Translations under genes and position numbers: made by a program
The notes under the pieces: generated by a model
What the model saw: the letters and a program-made list of their open reading frames with translations, nothing else
The model's database searches: none
What the model was told of the DNA's origin: nothing
Assembly: GCF_024505085.1 (NCBI RefSeq)
Contig: NZ_JANIBC010000011.1
Location: forward strand, 1 to 64,000
Source: Parvularcula maris
GTDB taxonomy: Bacteria; Pseudomonadota; Alphaproteobacteria; Caulobacterales; Parvularculaceae
Direction: 5' to 3'
Length of the DNA: 64,000 nucleotides
Part shown: one piece after another, positions 42,729-50,147 of the stretch
Position numbering within the stretch: position 1 is the stretch's first letter
How the letters are laid out: the number at the start of each line of letters is the position of its first letter

Positions 42729-43286
42729 ATGCATACCCGCCAGCAGCAGCTCGAGTTCGTCCACCACGCCCTGAAGCAGACCGGCCTGAAGCCGTCGCAG
42801 TTCGCCAACAAGGCCGGGGTCGAACCGAGTACGGTCACGGGCTTCCTGGCGGGGCGCAGCAACCTCCTCCGCGAGGCGACTTTAGAGAAGCTGGCGCAGG
42901 CCGCAGGCATCGAGCTGCCCGAGGAGAAGGGCTTCGCCGAGCCTGAGACGACCCCCTTCGAGGGTAAGATCGCTGCTGTGGAAACGGACGGCGTCGGCGA
43001 TGTCTTCGCCTTGGTCCTCAACACCGAACTGATGGAGCTTGAGGGCTTGGAGCCAGGCGACATTCTCTTCTTCGATCGAGCTGTGACTGCCAAAGCCGGG
43101 CAGATCGTCTGTGCGCAGCTCTATGACCACCGGACCGGTACCGCCGAGACCGCAGTTCGCCTCTATCAAGGCGGTTTTCTCGTGGCCCGCGGACGTGAGC
43201 GGTGGGAGCCGCGCCTGGTCGACAACGACCGCACCAAGGTCATTGCCCCCCTGATTCGTCAGGTTCGCGACCGGGACTGGTCCTGA
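42729..43286 (+). CDS. XRE-type repressor with S24/LexA-like C-terminal domain
   Basis: 185 residues. The N-terminal helix-turn-helix reads LKPSQFANKAGVEPSTVTGF (about 20-39). The C-terminal half has the layout of an S24/LexA-type domain, including LEGLEPGDILFFDR followed by GQIVCAQLYD. The expected catalytic Ser of active LexA-type proteins is not obvious: Gly-Asp replaces the usual Ser region, so autocleavage may be lost. Upstream in-frame starts exist at 42651 and 42666; I prefer 42729 because the domain begins there. Likely binds the palindromic sites at 42631-42667. Confidence 0.78.
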   Translation: MHTRQQQLEFVHHALKQTGLKPSQFANKAGVEPSTVTGFLAGRSNLLREATLEKLAQAAGIELPEEKGFAEPETTPFEGKIAAVETDGVGDVFALVLNTELMELEGLEPGDILFFDRAVTAKAGQIVCAQLYDHRTGTAETAVRLYQGGFLVARGRERWEPRLVDNDRTKVIAPLIRQVRDRDWS

Positions 43287-43381
43287 TCATGCGTATCCGT
43301 TTGCACGACGTTTGCAATGAATGTGGTCTTCACGAAGGCGCTAGGATTCGTGCGATTGTCTACGGGAGTTGTTGGTAGGGC

Positions 43382-43867
43382 ATGAAACACCAAGTTCTCA
43401 GCCTGACGACCGCCCTCCTCTGCACTGCCTGCATGGGCGGCGGCGCTCCCCCCATCGATACCTCCGAGCTTCCGCCTGAGGAGGAGACGAGGGACTGGGA
43501 GGATTGGGGACCCGAAGAGAACGCGAAGGGCCGTATCTCCGGCAACGTTCTGACCGAGAGCACGCTTCGGCAGCGTCTCGTCGGGCGTACCCTATCCGGC
43601 TGCTACGCTAACGGCGAGGCCTTCTCGGAAGTCCTCCGCGACGACGGCTCCGTGCTCGACCCGAACTCGGGTCAGGTCGTTGCGAAATACGGTTTCCAAA
43701 GCGGAGAGCTCTGCTTCGCCTATCCCGAGCAGCGTCCCGCCTGCTACACGGTGACGGACTTCAACGGTGAGCTGCTGTTCTACTCCTCAGGCGGGTTCAG
43801 GGGGGTAGCCGCCAGCACCTGCCCGATCCCGCGCGACGCGAAGGGCTTCGAGACGACCGCCAACTAG
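43382..43867 (+). CDS. Lipoprotein of unknown function
   Basis: 161 residues. The signal peptide MKHQVLSLTTALLCTAC ends in a lipobox-like CTAC at Cys17. An acidic linker (ELPPEEETRDWEDWGPEE) is followed by a globular domain with four cysteines (GCYANGEAF, ELCFAY, PACYTV and STCPIP), probably two disulfides. I recognise no named family. No operon partner; a tRNA gene follows 160 bp later. Confidence 0.75.
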   Translation: MKHQVLSLTTALLCTACMGGGAPPIDTSELPPEEETRDWEDWGPEENAKGRISGNVLTESTLRQRLVGRTLSGCYANGEAFSEVLRDDGSVLDPNSGQVVAKYGFQSGELCFAYPEQRPACYTVTDFNGELLFYSSGGFRGVAASTCPIPRDAKGFETTAN

Positions 43868-44028
43868 CGTCCGCTTGGCGACCTACAGGCGTATGAGGCG
43901 GCGAGACCGTATTCGCGGTCGCGTTTGGGGCCGCGAATCTAGAGCCGCTTCCGCTCAAAACGCCCTACTTGTCCCGAACCCTCGACAAGTCCTTGCAAGC
44001 CCCGCCTCTTTACGGCAAACCCGCCGAC

Positions 44029-44121
44029 GGAGACGTGGCCGAGTGGTCGAAGGCGCTCCCCTGCTAAGGGAGTAGGCGGTTTGTAGCCGTCTCGAGGGTT
44101 CGAATCCCTTCGTCTCCGCCA
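44029..44121 (+). tRNA. tRNA-Ser (GCT anticodon)
   Basis: Acceptor GGAGACG pairs with CGTCTCC. The anticodon stem CTCCC/GGGAG encloses loop CTGCTAA with anticodon GCT at 44063-44065. It has the long variable arm typical of serine tRNA and a T-loop GGTTCGAATCC. The terminal CCA is encoded (44119-44121). Reads AGC and AGU codons. Confidence 0.97.
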
Positions 44122-44364
44122 GATCGTTTTCGCTCACGCGCCGAAGGCGCTCCGCGAGGGCGGCCTGGACGGCCGAGCCGCAGTCGCGGCTTTGGGCGTG
44201 TGGGATCGAACTTTCTCCCTCTGTGCGCGCCATTTTCTGTCTTACGCGTCGCGGGCGGGCTGGCGCAAGGCGACCGGTCTGTCGCTTCGGTATGCAGCTT
44301 CGACATGGCTTTGGTCGCCTCGTCCAATGGTAGGTCGTCTGCTGTTCCGCCGACCTCGCTCTTG

Positions 44365-46518
44365 TCACACCCTTCGCAGCCGAAGGAGTGCCGTCGCCAT
44401 ATCGCCGGTCGGTAGGGCCTTCATCAGTGGCGGGTTGGCTCGGTGATCCGTATGGGGCATGGGGAGGCCCGCTACCATGAGGCTCTCGGCCCTCCACAGC
44501 TCGCCGCTGCCCTCCATTCGGTAGGCTGAGCCTTTCTCGAGGTTTCTCAGGCGCACCGAAGCAAAGGGCGGGTTGGGTTCGGACCTTTTTCGGGCGTAGA
44601 GGATGACGACCTCGTCACCGGAGGGGCTCGTCAGTTGCCAGATGATTTCCGCGCCTGTCCGCAGCCGGTCGAACCGGCCCTTGGTGACCAGTGACTGCGT
44701 GCTGGTGTAGAGGCCCGCCGTCTCCTTCACGGAGGATGCGTGGGCTTCCAGTTCCTCGGCGCTCAACGAGAAACCGCGGCTGCCGCAGAAGAACGCGACA
44801 TCCCGTCTAGCCTCGAAGCTGCTGATCCTGCCGTTCTGATGGTTCGGAGACGGACCGATATAGCTGGCCAGGGCCGACAGAGGAAAGAAATGGCTGGCGC
44901 CGGACTGGATGTCGAGGCGCCCTTCCGGATCGCAGAGGTCGGAGGTCCAGGTCTGGTCGAAGAGGCAGAGCATGCCGAAATCGAAACGGTTGCCGCCGGA
45001 GGCGCAGTTCTCGAACACCACGCCTGGAAACGCCTTACGCAGCTTGCGGACGATACGGTAGAGCGCCAACATGTAGAGATGCGCCCTCTTCGCATCGTCT
45101 AGATCGGATACGAACCGGTTCATATCCCACTTGACGTAGGAGATATCGGCCTCTCTCAGCATACTGGCGACCACGCTTTCGATGTGCGCCTCCACCTCCG
45201 GTCTGGAGAGGTCGAGGGTAAGCTGGTTGCGCCCCTCCCCCGGTCTGTCCCGGTCGGCGCCGATGATCCAGTCGGGGTGCTCCCGGTAGAGATCGCTTTC
45301 GCGGCTCACCATCTCCGGCTCGAACCAGAGGCCGAACTTGAGCCCCTCGGCCGTGACCCGCCTAGCCAGCTCGCCCATGCCGCGGGAGAAACGCTTAGGG
45401 TCCGCCTGCCAGTCACCGAGGGAGGTGTGGTCGTCGCGCCGACCCTTGAACCAGCCGTCGTCCAGCACCAGCATCTCACAGCCGAGCTTCTTGGCTGCCC
45501 TAGCGAGCTTCTCCACCTTGTCCTCGTCCACTTCGAAATAGGCGCTTTCCCAAGTATTGAGGTAGACGGGACGGTAGGGTTCGCGCCGCTCCGGCAAAAG
45601 CCGTTCACGAACGAAATCATGCCAGCCGTGGGACATGCCGCCGAGACCCCGATCGGTGTGTAGAAGCAAGGCTTGCGGTGCGATGAACGCTTCGCCGGGG
45701 GCTAGAGGCCAGCGCATCCCGCCGGGCAAGCCCATCTGCAGACGGACGGCGCCGAACTCATCCTTCTCCACCACGGTTTCGTGGTTGCCCGAGTAGACGA
45801 GCGCCCCGCCGAGGACTTCGCCGTGAAGCTCCGTCGTATCTGTATCAGTCAGGGCAATGAAAGGCGGGTGCTGAGCGCTACTCGTCCCCCGGCAAGAGCC
45901 AAAGGAGAAACGTCCCGTCTCTATCCGGTGACGCTGGAGGTGCATCTCCCTGGCCCAACTGCCAGTGAGGTGCACGATATGCCGGTCTGCTTGAGGAAGG
46001 TCGATGGAGAGGCTCGATGCGCGATCGAGCAGATGGGGCCGGTCGGAGATATTCCTGACCGTGACGGTCCGGGCAAGGACGGGGTGGCCCGGCCATAAGG
46101 TCAGGCTCAGCACCACTTCTAAACCCATATGCCTGCTGACCGTCCGGATCTGCAGGGTCTCGGCACCTTCGAACCGGGCGCTGGGAAGATCGCCTAGGTC
46201 CAGCCCGCCTTCGATCTTGCGAGCGCTCTCGAATACGAGCTCGTCAAGGCCCGGCGCGGCGATGGCGGGAGACCGAAAGTCCCCTCTTCCGAAGAACGGC
46301 AGCTCCTGCGCCAGCGTGCCGAGATGCCTGAAGGGCTTACCCCTGTCGTCAATCTGGAGGCTGCGATAGGCCTGTCTAGGCCAAGCAGAGAAGCCAGCGA
46401 GGCTTCCCAGCGATCCGCCGAAATGGAGGTGCTCCAGAACGCCGTCCTCGCCGACGCGAAGGGCGTAGGCGACCAGGCCGTTGTCGAGAAGCCACCCCTT
46501 CTCACTCTCCTCGATCAT
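44365..46518 (-). CDS. Alpha-galactosidase (GH36)
   Basis: 717 residues. The N-terminal beta-supersandwich precedes a TIM barrel with LNTWESAYFEVDEDKVEKLA, EMLVLDDGWFKGRRDDHTSLGDW, GLWFEPEMVSRESDLY, the nucleophile Asp in YVKWDMNRF and the acid/base Asp in QTWTSDLCDP. It hydrolyses alpha-1,6-galactosides such as melibiose or raffinose. No signal peptide is seen, so it acts in the cytosol on imported sugar. ATG 46518 follows GGGAG. Divergent from the GH42 gene across a 74-bp gap. Confidence 0.95.
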   Translation of the reverse strand: MIEESEKGWLLDNGLVAYALRVGEDGVLEHLHFGGSLGSLAGFSAWPRQAYRSLQIDDRGKPFRHLGTLAQELPFFGRGDFRSPAIAAPGLDELVFESARKIEGGLDLGDLPSARFEGAETLQIRTVSRHMGLEVVLSLTLWPGHPVLARTVTVRNISDRPHLLDRASSLSIDLPQADRHIVHLTGSWAREMHLQRHRIETGRFSFGSCRGTSSAQHPPFIALTDTDTTELHGEVLGGALVYSGNHETVVEKDEFGAVRLQMGLPGGMRWPLAPGEAFIAPQALLLHTDRGLGGMSHGWHDFVRERLLPERREPYRPVYLNTWESAYFEVDEDKVEKLARAAKKLGCEMLVLDDGWFKGRRDDHTSLGDWQADPKRFSRGMGELARRVTAEGLKFGLWFEPEMVSRESDLYREHPDWIIGADRDRPGEGRNQLTLDLSRPEVEAHIESVVASMLREADISYVKWDMNRFVSDLDDAKRAHLYMLALYRIVRKLRKAFPGVVFENCASGGNRFDFGMLCLFDQTWTSDLCDPEGRLDIQSGASHFFPLSALASYIGPSPNHQNGRISSFEARRDVAFFCGSRGFSLSAEELEAHASSVKETAGLYTSTQSLVTKGRFDRLRTGAEIIWQLTSPSGDEVVILYARKRSEPNPPFASVRLRNLEKGSAYRMEGSGELWRAESLMVAGLPMPHTDHRANPPLMKALPTGDMATALLRLRRV

Positions 46519-46592
46519 ACAGGCTCCCGTTGACAGCGTCTGACGGGAGAGGAAAGGCTGACGGCGCGATAAGTTCAAGGGGTGAAGAGCCG
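46519..46592. promoter_or_regulatory. Divergent promoter region between GH36 and GH42 genes
   Basis: A 74-bp gap holding the ribosome binding sites of both genes and necessarily both promoters, unless these lie inside the coding regions. I could not identify a convincing -35/-10 pair or a clear operator. Confidence 0.4.
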
Positions 46593-48521
46593 ATGAGCCT
46601 AGGGGTGTGCTACTACCCGGAACACTGGCCCGAGGAGAAGTGGGAGAGCGATGCCGAGCGCATGAAGGCGCTGGGGCTGTCCTTCGCACGTATCGGCGAG
46701 TTCTCCTGGGCGCTGCTGGAGCCGGAGCCGGGACGCTACGAGTTCGGCTGGCTCGACAAAGCCGTGGGGACGCTCCACGCAGCGGGCCTCGAAGTGATGC
46801 TCGGCACACCGACGGCTACCCCGCCTAAATGGCTGGTCGATGCGCATGACGACATGCTCGCCTGGGACGAGGAGGGTCGGCCCAGGGGCTTCGGCTCGAG
46901 AAGGCACTACTGTTTCTCGTCCGAGACCTATCGCCGCCACAGCCGCAGGATCACCGAAGTTCTAGCGAGGCGGTACGGTCAGCACCCGGCGGTGACGATG
47001 TGGCAGACGGACAACGAGTTCGGATGCCATGATACGGTGCGCAGCTACTCACCCATGGCGAGGCTTGCGTTCAGGGACTGGCTGCGTGAGAAGTACACGG
47101 ACATTGACGCGCTCAACGAGGCATGGGGCAACCGCTTCTGGTCCATGCTTTACCATAGCTTCGACGAGATCGAGCTGCCCCATCTGACCGTTACCGAGCC
47201 GAACCCTTCGCACACGCTCGATTTCTACCGCTTCTCATCGGATCAGGTGATCGATTTCCATAAGGAGCAGGCGGAGATCATCCGGCTTCACGCACCGCAC
47301 GCGACGATCACCCACAACGTGATGGGACACTACTACCACTACGATCACCACGAGCTTGGCCGTCATGTGGATGTTCTGACCTGGGACAGCTACCCGCTCG
47401 GCTTTCTGGCTTGGAGCAGGTCGAGCGACGAGCACAAGCAGCGCTACCTGCGTCAGGGGGATCCCGACTTCGCGGGCTACCACCATGACCTATACCGTGG
47501 TTGCTCCGCGTTCGGCGTCATCGAGCAGCAGCCTGGGCCGGTGAACTGGGCGCCTTACAACCCCTGTCCCCTGCCCGGCATGGTGAGGCTCTGGACGGTG
47601 GAGGCGTTTGCGCACGGCGCGCATTTCTCTGCGCCTTTCCGTTGGCGCCAGGTACCCTTCGCCCAGGAGCAGAACCACGCGGGCCTGCTGCGTCCCGACG
47701 ATCAGCCTGCGCAGGGTTATGGCGAGATCGAGGAGGCGGCTGGGGTTCTGGCGAAGCTCGGCCCGGAGGAAGAGGCGGCGAGGGTTGCGATCCTCTTCAG
47801 CTATGACAGCTTCTGGATGGCCGAGATCCAGCCGCAAGGGAATGCTTACCATACGGAGGACATCGTTTCGGACTGGTATGCCGCTGCCCGAAGCCTCGGG
47901 CTCGACGTCGACATCGTGCATCCCTCGGTGGAACTCTCTAGGTACGATGTCGTTCTCATCCCATCGCTCCTTCCCCTCACTGAAGAAGTGGCGTGGCGCC
48001 TCGAAGAGAGCGGGGCCGCCCTTATCGCCGGTGCACGGTCGGGTTCGAAGAACGAGAACGGCAACATCATCCCTGGCCTGGCGCCGGGACCGCTAAAGCG
48101 GCTTCTGCCGCTGACGGTCACGCGCAGCGAGACGATCCCACCTGGCCCCGGCGGCAAGGCGGGGGCGGGGCACTGGCATATCTGGCGCGACGAGGTCGAG
48201 TGCGACGCCGAGCCTGCGCTGACCGATGAGGCGGGGCGAGCTGTCCTCTACCGTTTCGGTGAGCACCGCTATTTCGCGGCGCTGCCCGACCGCGCACTCC
48301 TTCGCGAGGAGCTGCGAGCGCTCTGCGCAGCAAGGGGGATCGAAACGGCGGACCTTCCCGAAGGCCTACGCCTGCGCTCAGGCCGCGGGCACCGCTTCGC
48401 CTTCAACTACGGACCGGAACCAGTCGAGCTTCCGGCGGGGCTGGGGCCTAGCGACGGCGAGTTCCTGACCGGGGGCCGCACCCTCCCCCCGGCGGGCATT
48501 GCGGCTTGGCGCCTTCCGTGA
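46593..48521 (+). CDS. Beta-galactosidase (GH42)
   Basis: 642 residues. The family N-terminus LGVCYYPEHWPEEKWESD is followed by the acid/base Glu in MWQTDNEFGCHDTV, the GTPTATPPKWL segment and a nucleophile-region GVIEQQPGPVNWAPYN. A trimerisation (glutamine-amidotransferase-like) domain and small C-terminal beta domain follow. It hydrolyses beta-galactosides in the cytosol. ATG 46593 has AAGGGG about nine bases upstream. It is followed 35 bp later by a sugar symporter gene. Confidence 0.94.
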   Translation: MSLGVCYYPEHWPEEKWESDAERMKALGLSFARIGEFSWALLEPEPGRYEFGWLDKAVGTLHAAGLEVMLGTPTATPPKWLVDAHDDMLAWDEEGRPRGFGSRRHYCFSSETYRRHSRRITEVLARRYGQHPAVTMWQTDNEFGCHDTVRSYSPMARLAFRDWLREKYTDIDALNEAWGNRFWSMLYHSFDEIELPHLTVTEPNPSHTLDFYRFSSDQVIDFHKEQAEIIRLHAPHATITHNVMGHYYHYDHHELGRHVDVLTWDSYPLGFLAWSRSSDEHKQRYLRQGDPDFAGYHHDLYRGCSAFGVIEQQPGPVNWAPYNPCPLPGMVRLWTVEAFAHGAHFSAPFRWRQVPFAQEQNHAGLLRPDDQPAQGYGEIEEAAGVLAKLGPEEEAARVAILFSYDSFWMAEIQPQGNAYHTEDIVSDWYAAARSLGLDVDIVHPSVELSRYDVVLIPSLLPLTEEVAWRLEESGAALIAGARSGSKNENGNIIPGLAPGPLKRLLPLTVTRSETIPPGPGGKAGAGHWHIWRDEVECDAEPALTDEAGRAVLYRFGEHRYFAALPDRALLREELRALCAARGIETADLPEGLRLRSGRGHRFAFNYGPEPVELPAGLGPSDGEFLTGGRTLPPAGIAAWRLP

Positions 48522-48556
48522 GAGCTTGCCCCGCTTAGGGCAGAGGCAGAACCACG

Positions 48557-50020
48557 ATGATCGACCCCGTTCAGCTATCCATCTTTCTTCTCGTCACGGT
48601 GCTGATCGGCGTGCTGACCTGGCTTCAGATCAAGGGCAAGACCGATGACGACCGGGCGTCGGGCAAGGACTACTTCCTGGCGGGGCGCAGCCTCTCCTGG
48701 TACTTCGTCGCGGGCTCGATCACGTTGACCAACCTCTCGACCGACCAGCTTGTCGGGATGAACGGCAACCAGATGGCGCTTCTGGCCTGGTGGGAGCTGG
48801 CGGCGGTGGCAGGGCTGATGATCCTCGCCTTCGTCTTCGTCCCGATCTACTACCGCAACCAATGCACCACGACGACGGAGCTTCTGGAGCGCAAATATGG
48901 CGACAGGAACATCAGGGCACTGATCTCGGTTTTGTTCCTGCTTGGGAACCTCTTCATCTACCTGCCGCTGATGCTCTATTCGGGCTCCTTGTTCCTGAAG
49001 TCCCTATCGGGGACCGAGCTGCCCATCCTAGTTATCGCGGTGGGCTTTGCGGTGGTGGGTACGGGCTACGCCGTCTACGGAGGCCTTCGCGCCGTGGCGG
49101 TGTCGGATACGATCAGCGGCGTGCTGGTTCTGGGCCTGGCCCTCTACGTGGTCTACGCAGCGCTGAAGGCGATCGGCTTCGACCTCTCGGCCATCCCTTC
49201 CGAGCGGCTGACCCTGATTGGCGACGCCCAGTCGCCCATCCCCTTCCCCACCCTTTTCACCGGGATGATCCTGATTCAGATCTTTTACTGGAGCACCAAC
49301 CAGACGATCACGCAGCGAGCCATGGCTGCGCCTACGATCCGCGAAGCGCAGAAAGGCGTGGTAGCGGCGGCGGGCATCAGGCTGCTCATCGTCCCCGCTA
49401 TCGTGGTGCTGCCCGGTATCGCGGCGTTTGAGCTCTTCGGCGACGTCGGCGACGAGGCCTACGGCAGGGTGACAGGCATGGTACTGCCGGGCTGGTTAAG
49501 CGGCGTCTTTGCGGCGGCCATCGCCGCAGCGGTGCTGACCTCGTTCAACAGCGTGCTGAACTCGTCGGCCACTCTCTTCGTCATGGACCTCTACCGGCCC
49601 TATAGAGGCGAGCTTCAGAACGTGGCGCGGACCTCCAACATCGTCTCGATCACCATGGCGGTGGTAGGCATCCTGTTCGTACCGCTCTATCAGCAGGCGG
49701 ACAGCCTCATCAATCTGGTGCAGCAGCTCAACGGGCTACTGAGCATGCCGATCCTGTCGGCCTTCGCGGTGGGGCTCCTCTTCAGGAACGTGGCAGCAGG
49801 CGCGGCCATGACCGGCGTGGTGCTAGGGGTGGCCTTCTACGCCTTCGTCAGCTTCGTTTGGGAGCCCTTCCACTACATCCACGCCATGGCGCTGGTCTTC
49901 GCTTTCTCCGTGGCGGTCAGTTTGTTGACTAACCGCCTAGTGTTCGGCCGGGATGCGAGCTTCGTGCTAGGCGGGGACAAGGTGAGGGCTGCCCTCTCCT
50001 ATCCGTCATCCCGGCCGTAG
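48557..50020 (+). CDS. SLC5/SSS family sodium:sugar symporter
   Basis: 487 residues and about 13 to 14 helices. Landmarks are KDYFLAGRSLSWYFVAGSI, NLSTDQLVGMNGNQMA, the sodium:solute symporter signature GGLRAVAVSDTISG, and FYWSTNQTITQRAMAAPTI. These resemble the SglT (Na+/galactose or glucose) branch. With GH36 and GH42 it most likely imports galactosides using a sodium gradient, which the Mrp-like antiporter could help maintain. The final residues PSSRP and the stop codon (50018-50020) lie inside a family A repeat, so the original C-terminus may have been replaced. Confidence 0.92.
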   Translation: MIDPVQLSIFLLVTVLIGVLTWLQIKGKTDDDRASGKDYFLAGRSLSWYFVAGSITLTNLSTDQLVGMNGNQMALLAWWELAAVAGLMILAFVFVPIYYRNQCTTTTELLERKYGDRNIRALISVLFLLGNLFIYLPLMLYSGSLFLKSLSGTELPILVIAVGFAVVGTGYAVYGGLRAVAVSDTISGVLVLGLALYVVYAALKAIGFDLSAIPSERLTLIGDAQSPIPFPTLFTGMILIQIFYWSTNQTITQRAMAAPTIREAQKGVVAAAGIRLLIVPAIVVLPGIAAFELFGDVGDEAYGRVTGMVLPGWLSGVFAAAIAAAVLTSFNSVLNSSATLFVMDLYRPYRGELQNVARTSNIVSITMAVVGILFVPLYQQADSLINLVQQLNGLLSMPILSAFAVGLLFRNVAAGAAMTGVVLGVAFYAFVSFVWEPFHYIHAMALVFAFSVAVSLLTNRLVFGRDASFVLGGDKVRAALSYPSSRP

Positions 50021-50139
50021 CCCGAAGGGCGGAGGTCGAGCCGCGAAGCGGATCGACGGACCCATGGCCTACGCTTGCAGCAGAAAGCAGCGTTCGGTCC
50101 ATGGGTCCCGGATAAGCCTAGCGGCTTTCCGGGATGACG
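50004..50139. repeat. Repeat family A, copy A4
   Basis: 136-bp inverted repeat with CGTCATCCCGG / CCGGGATGACG ends and inner GGACCCATGG / CCATGGGTCCC arms. It supplies the last four codons and the stop codon of the upstream symporter gene and lies between convergent genes. Confidence 0.9.
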
Positions 50140-50147
50140 CCGTGATC

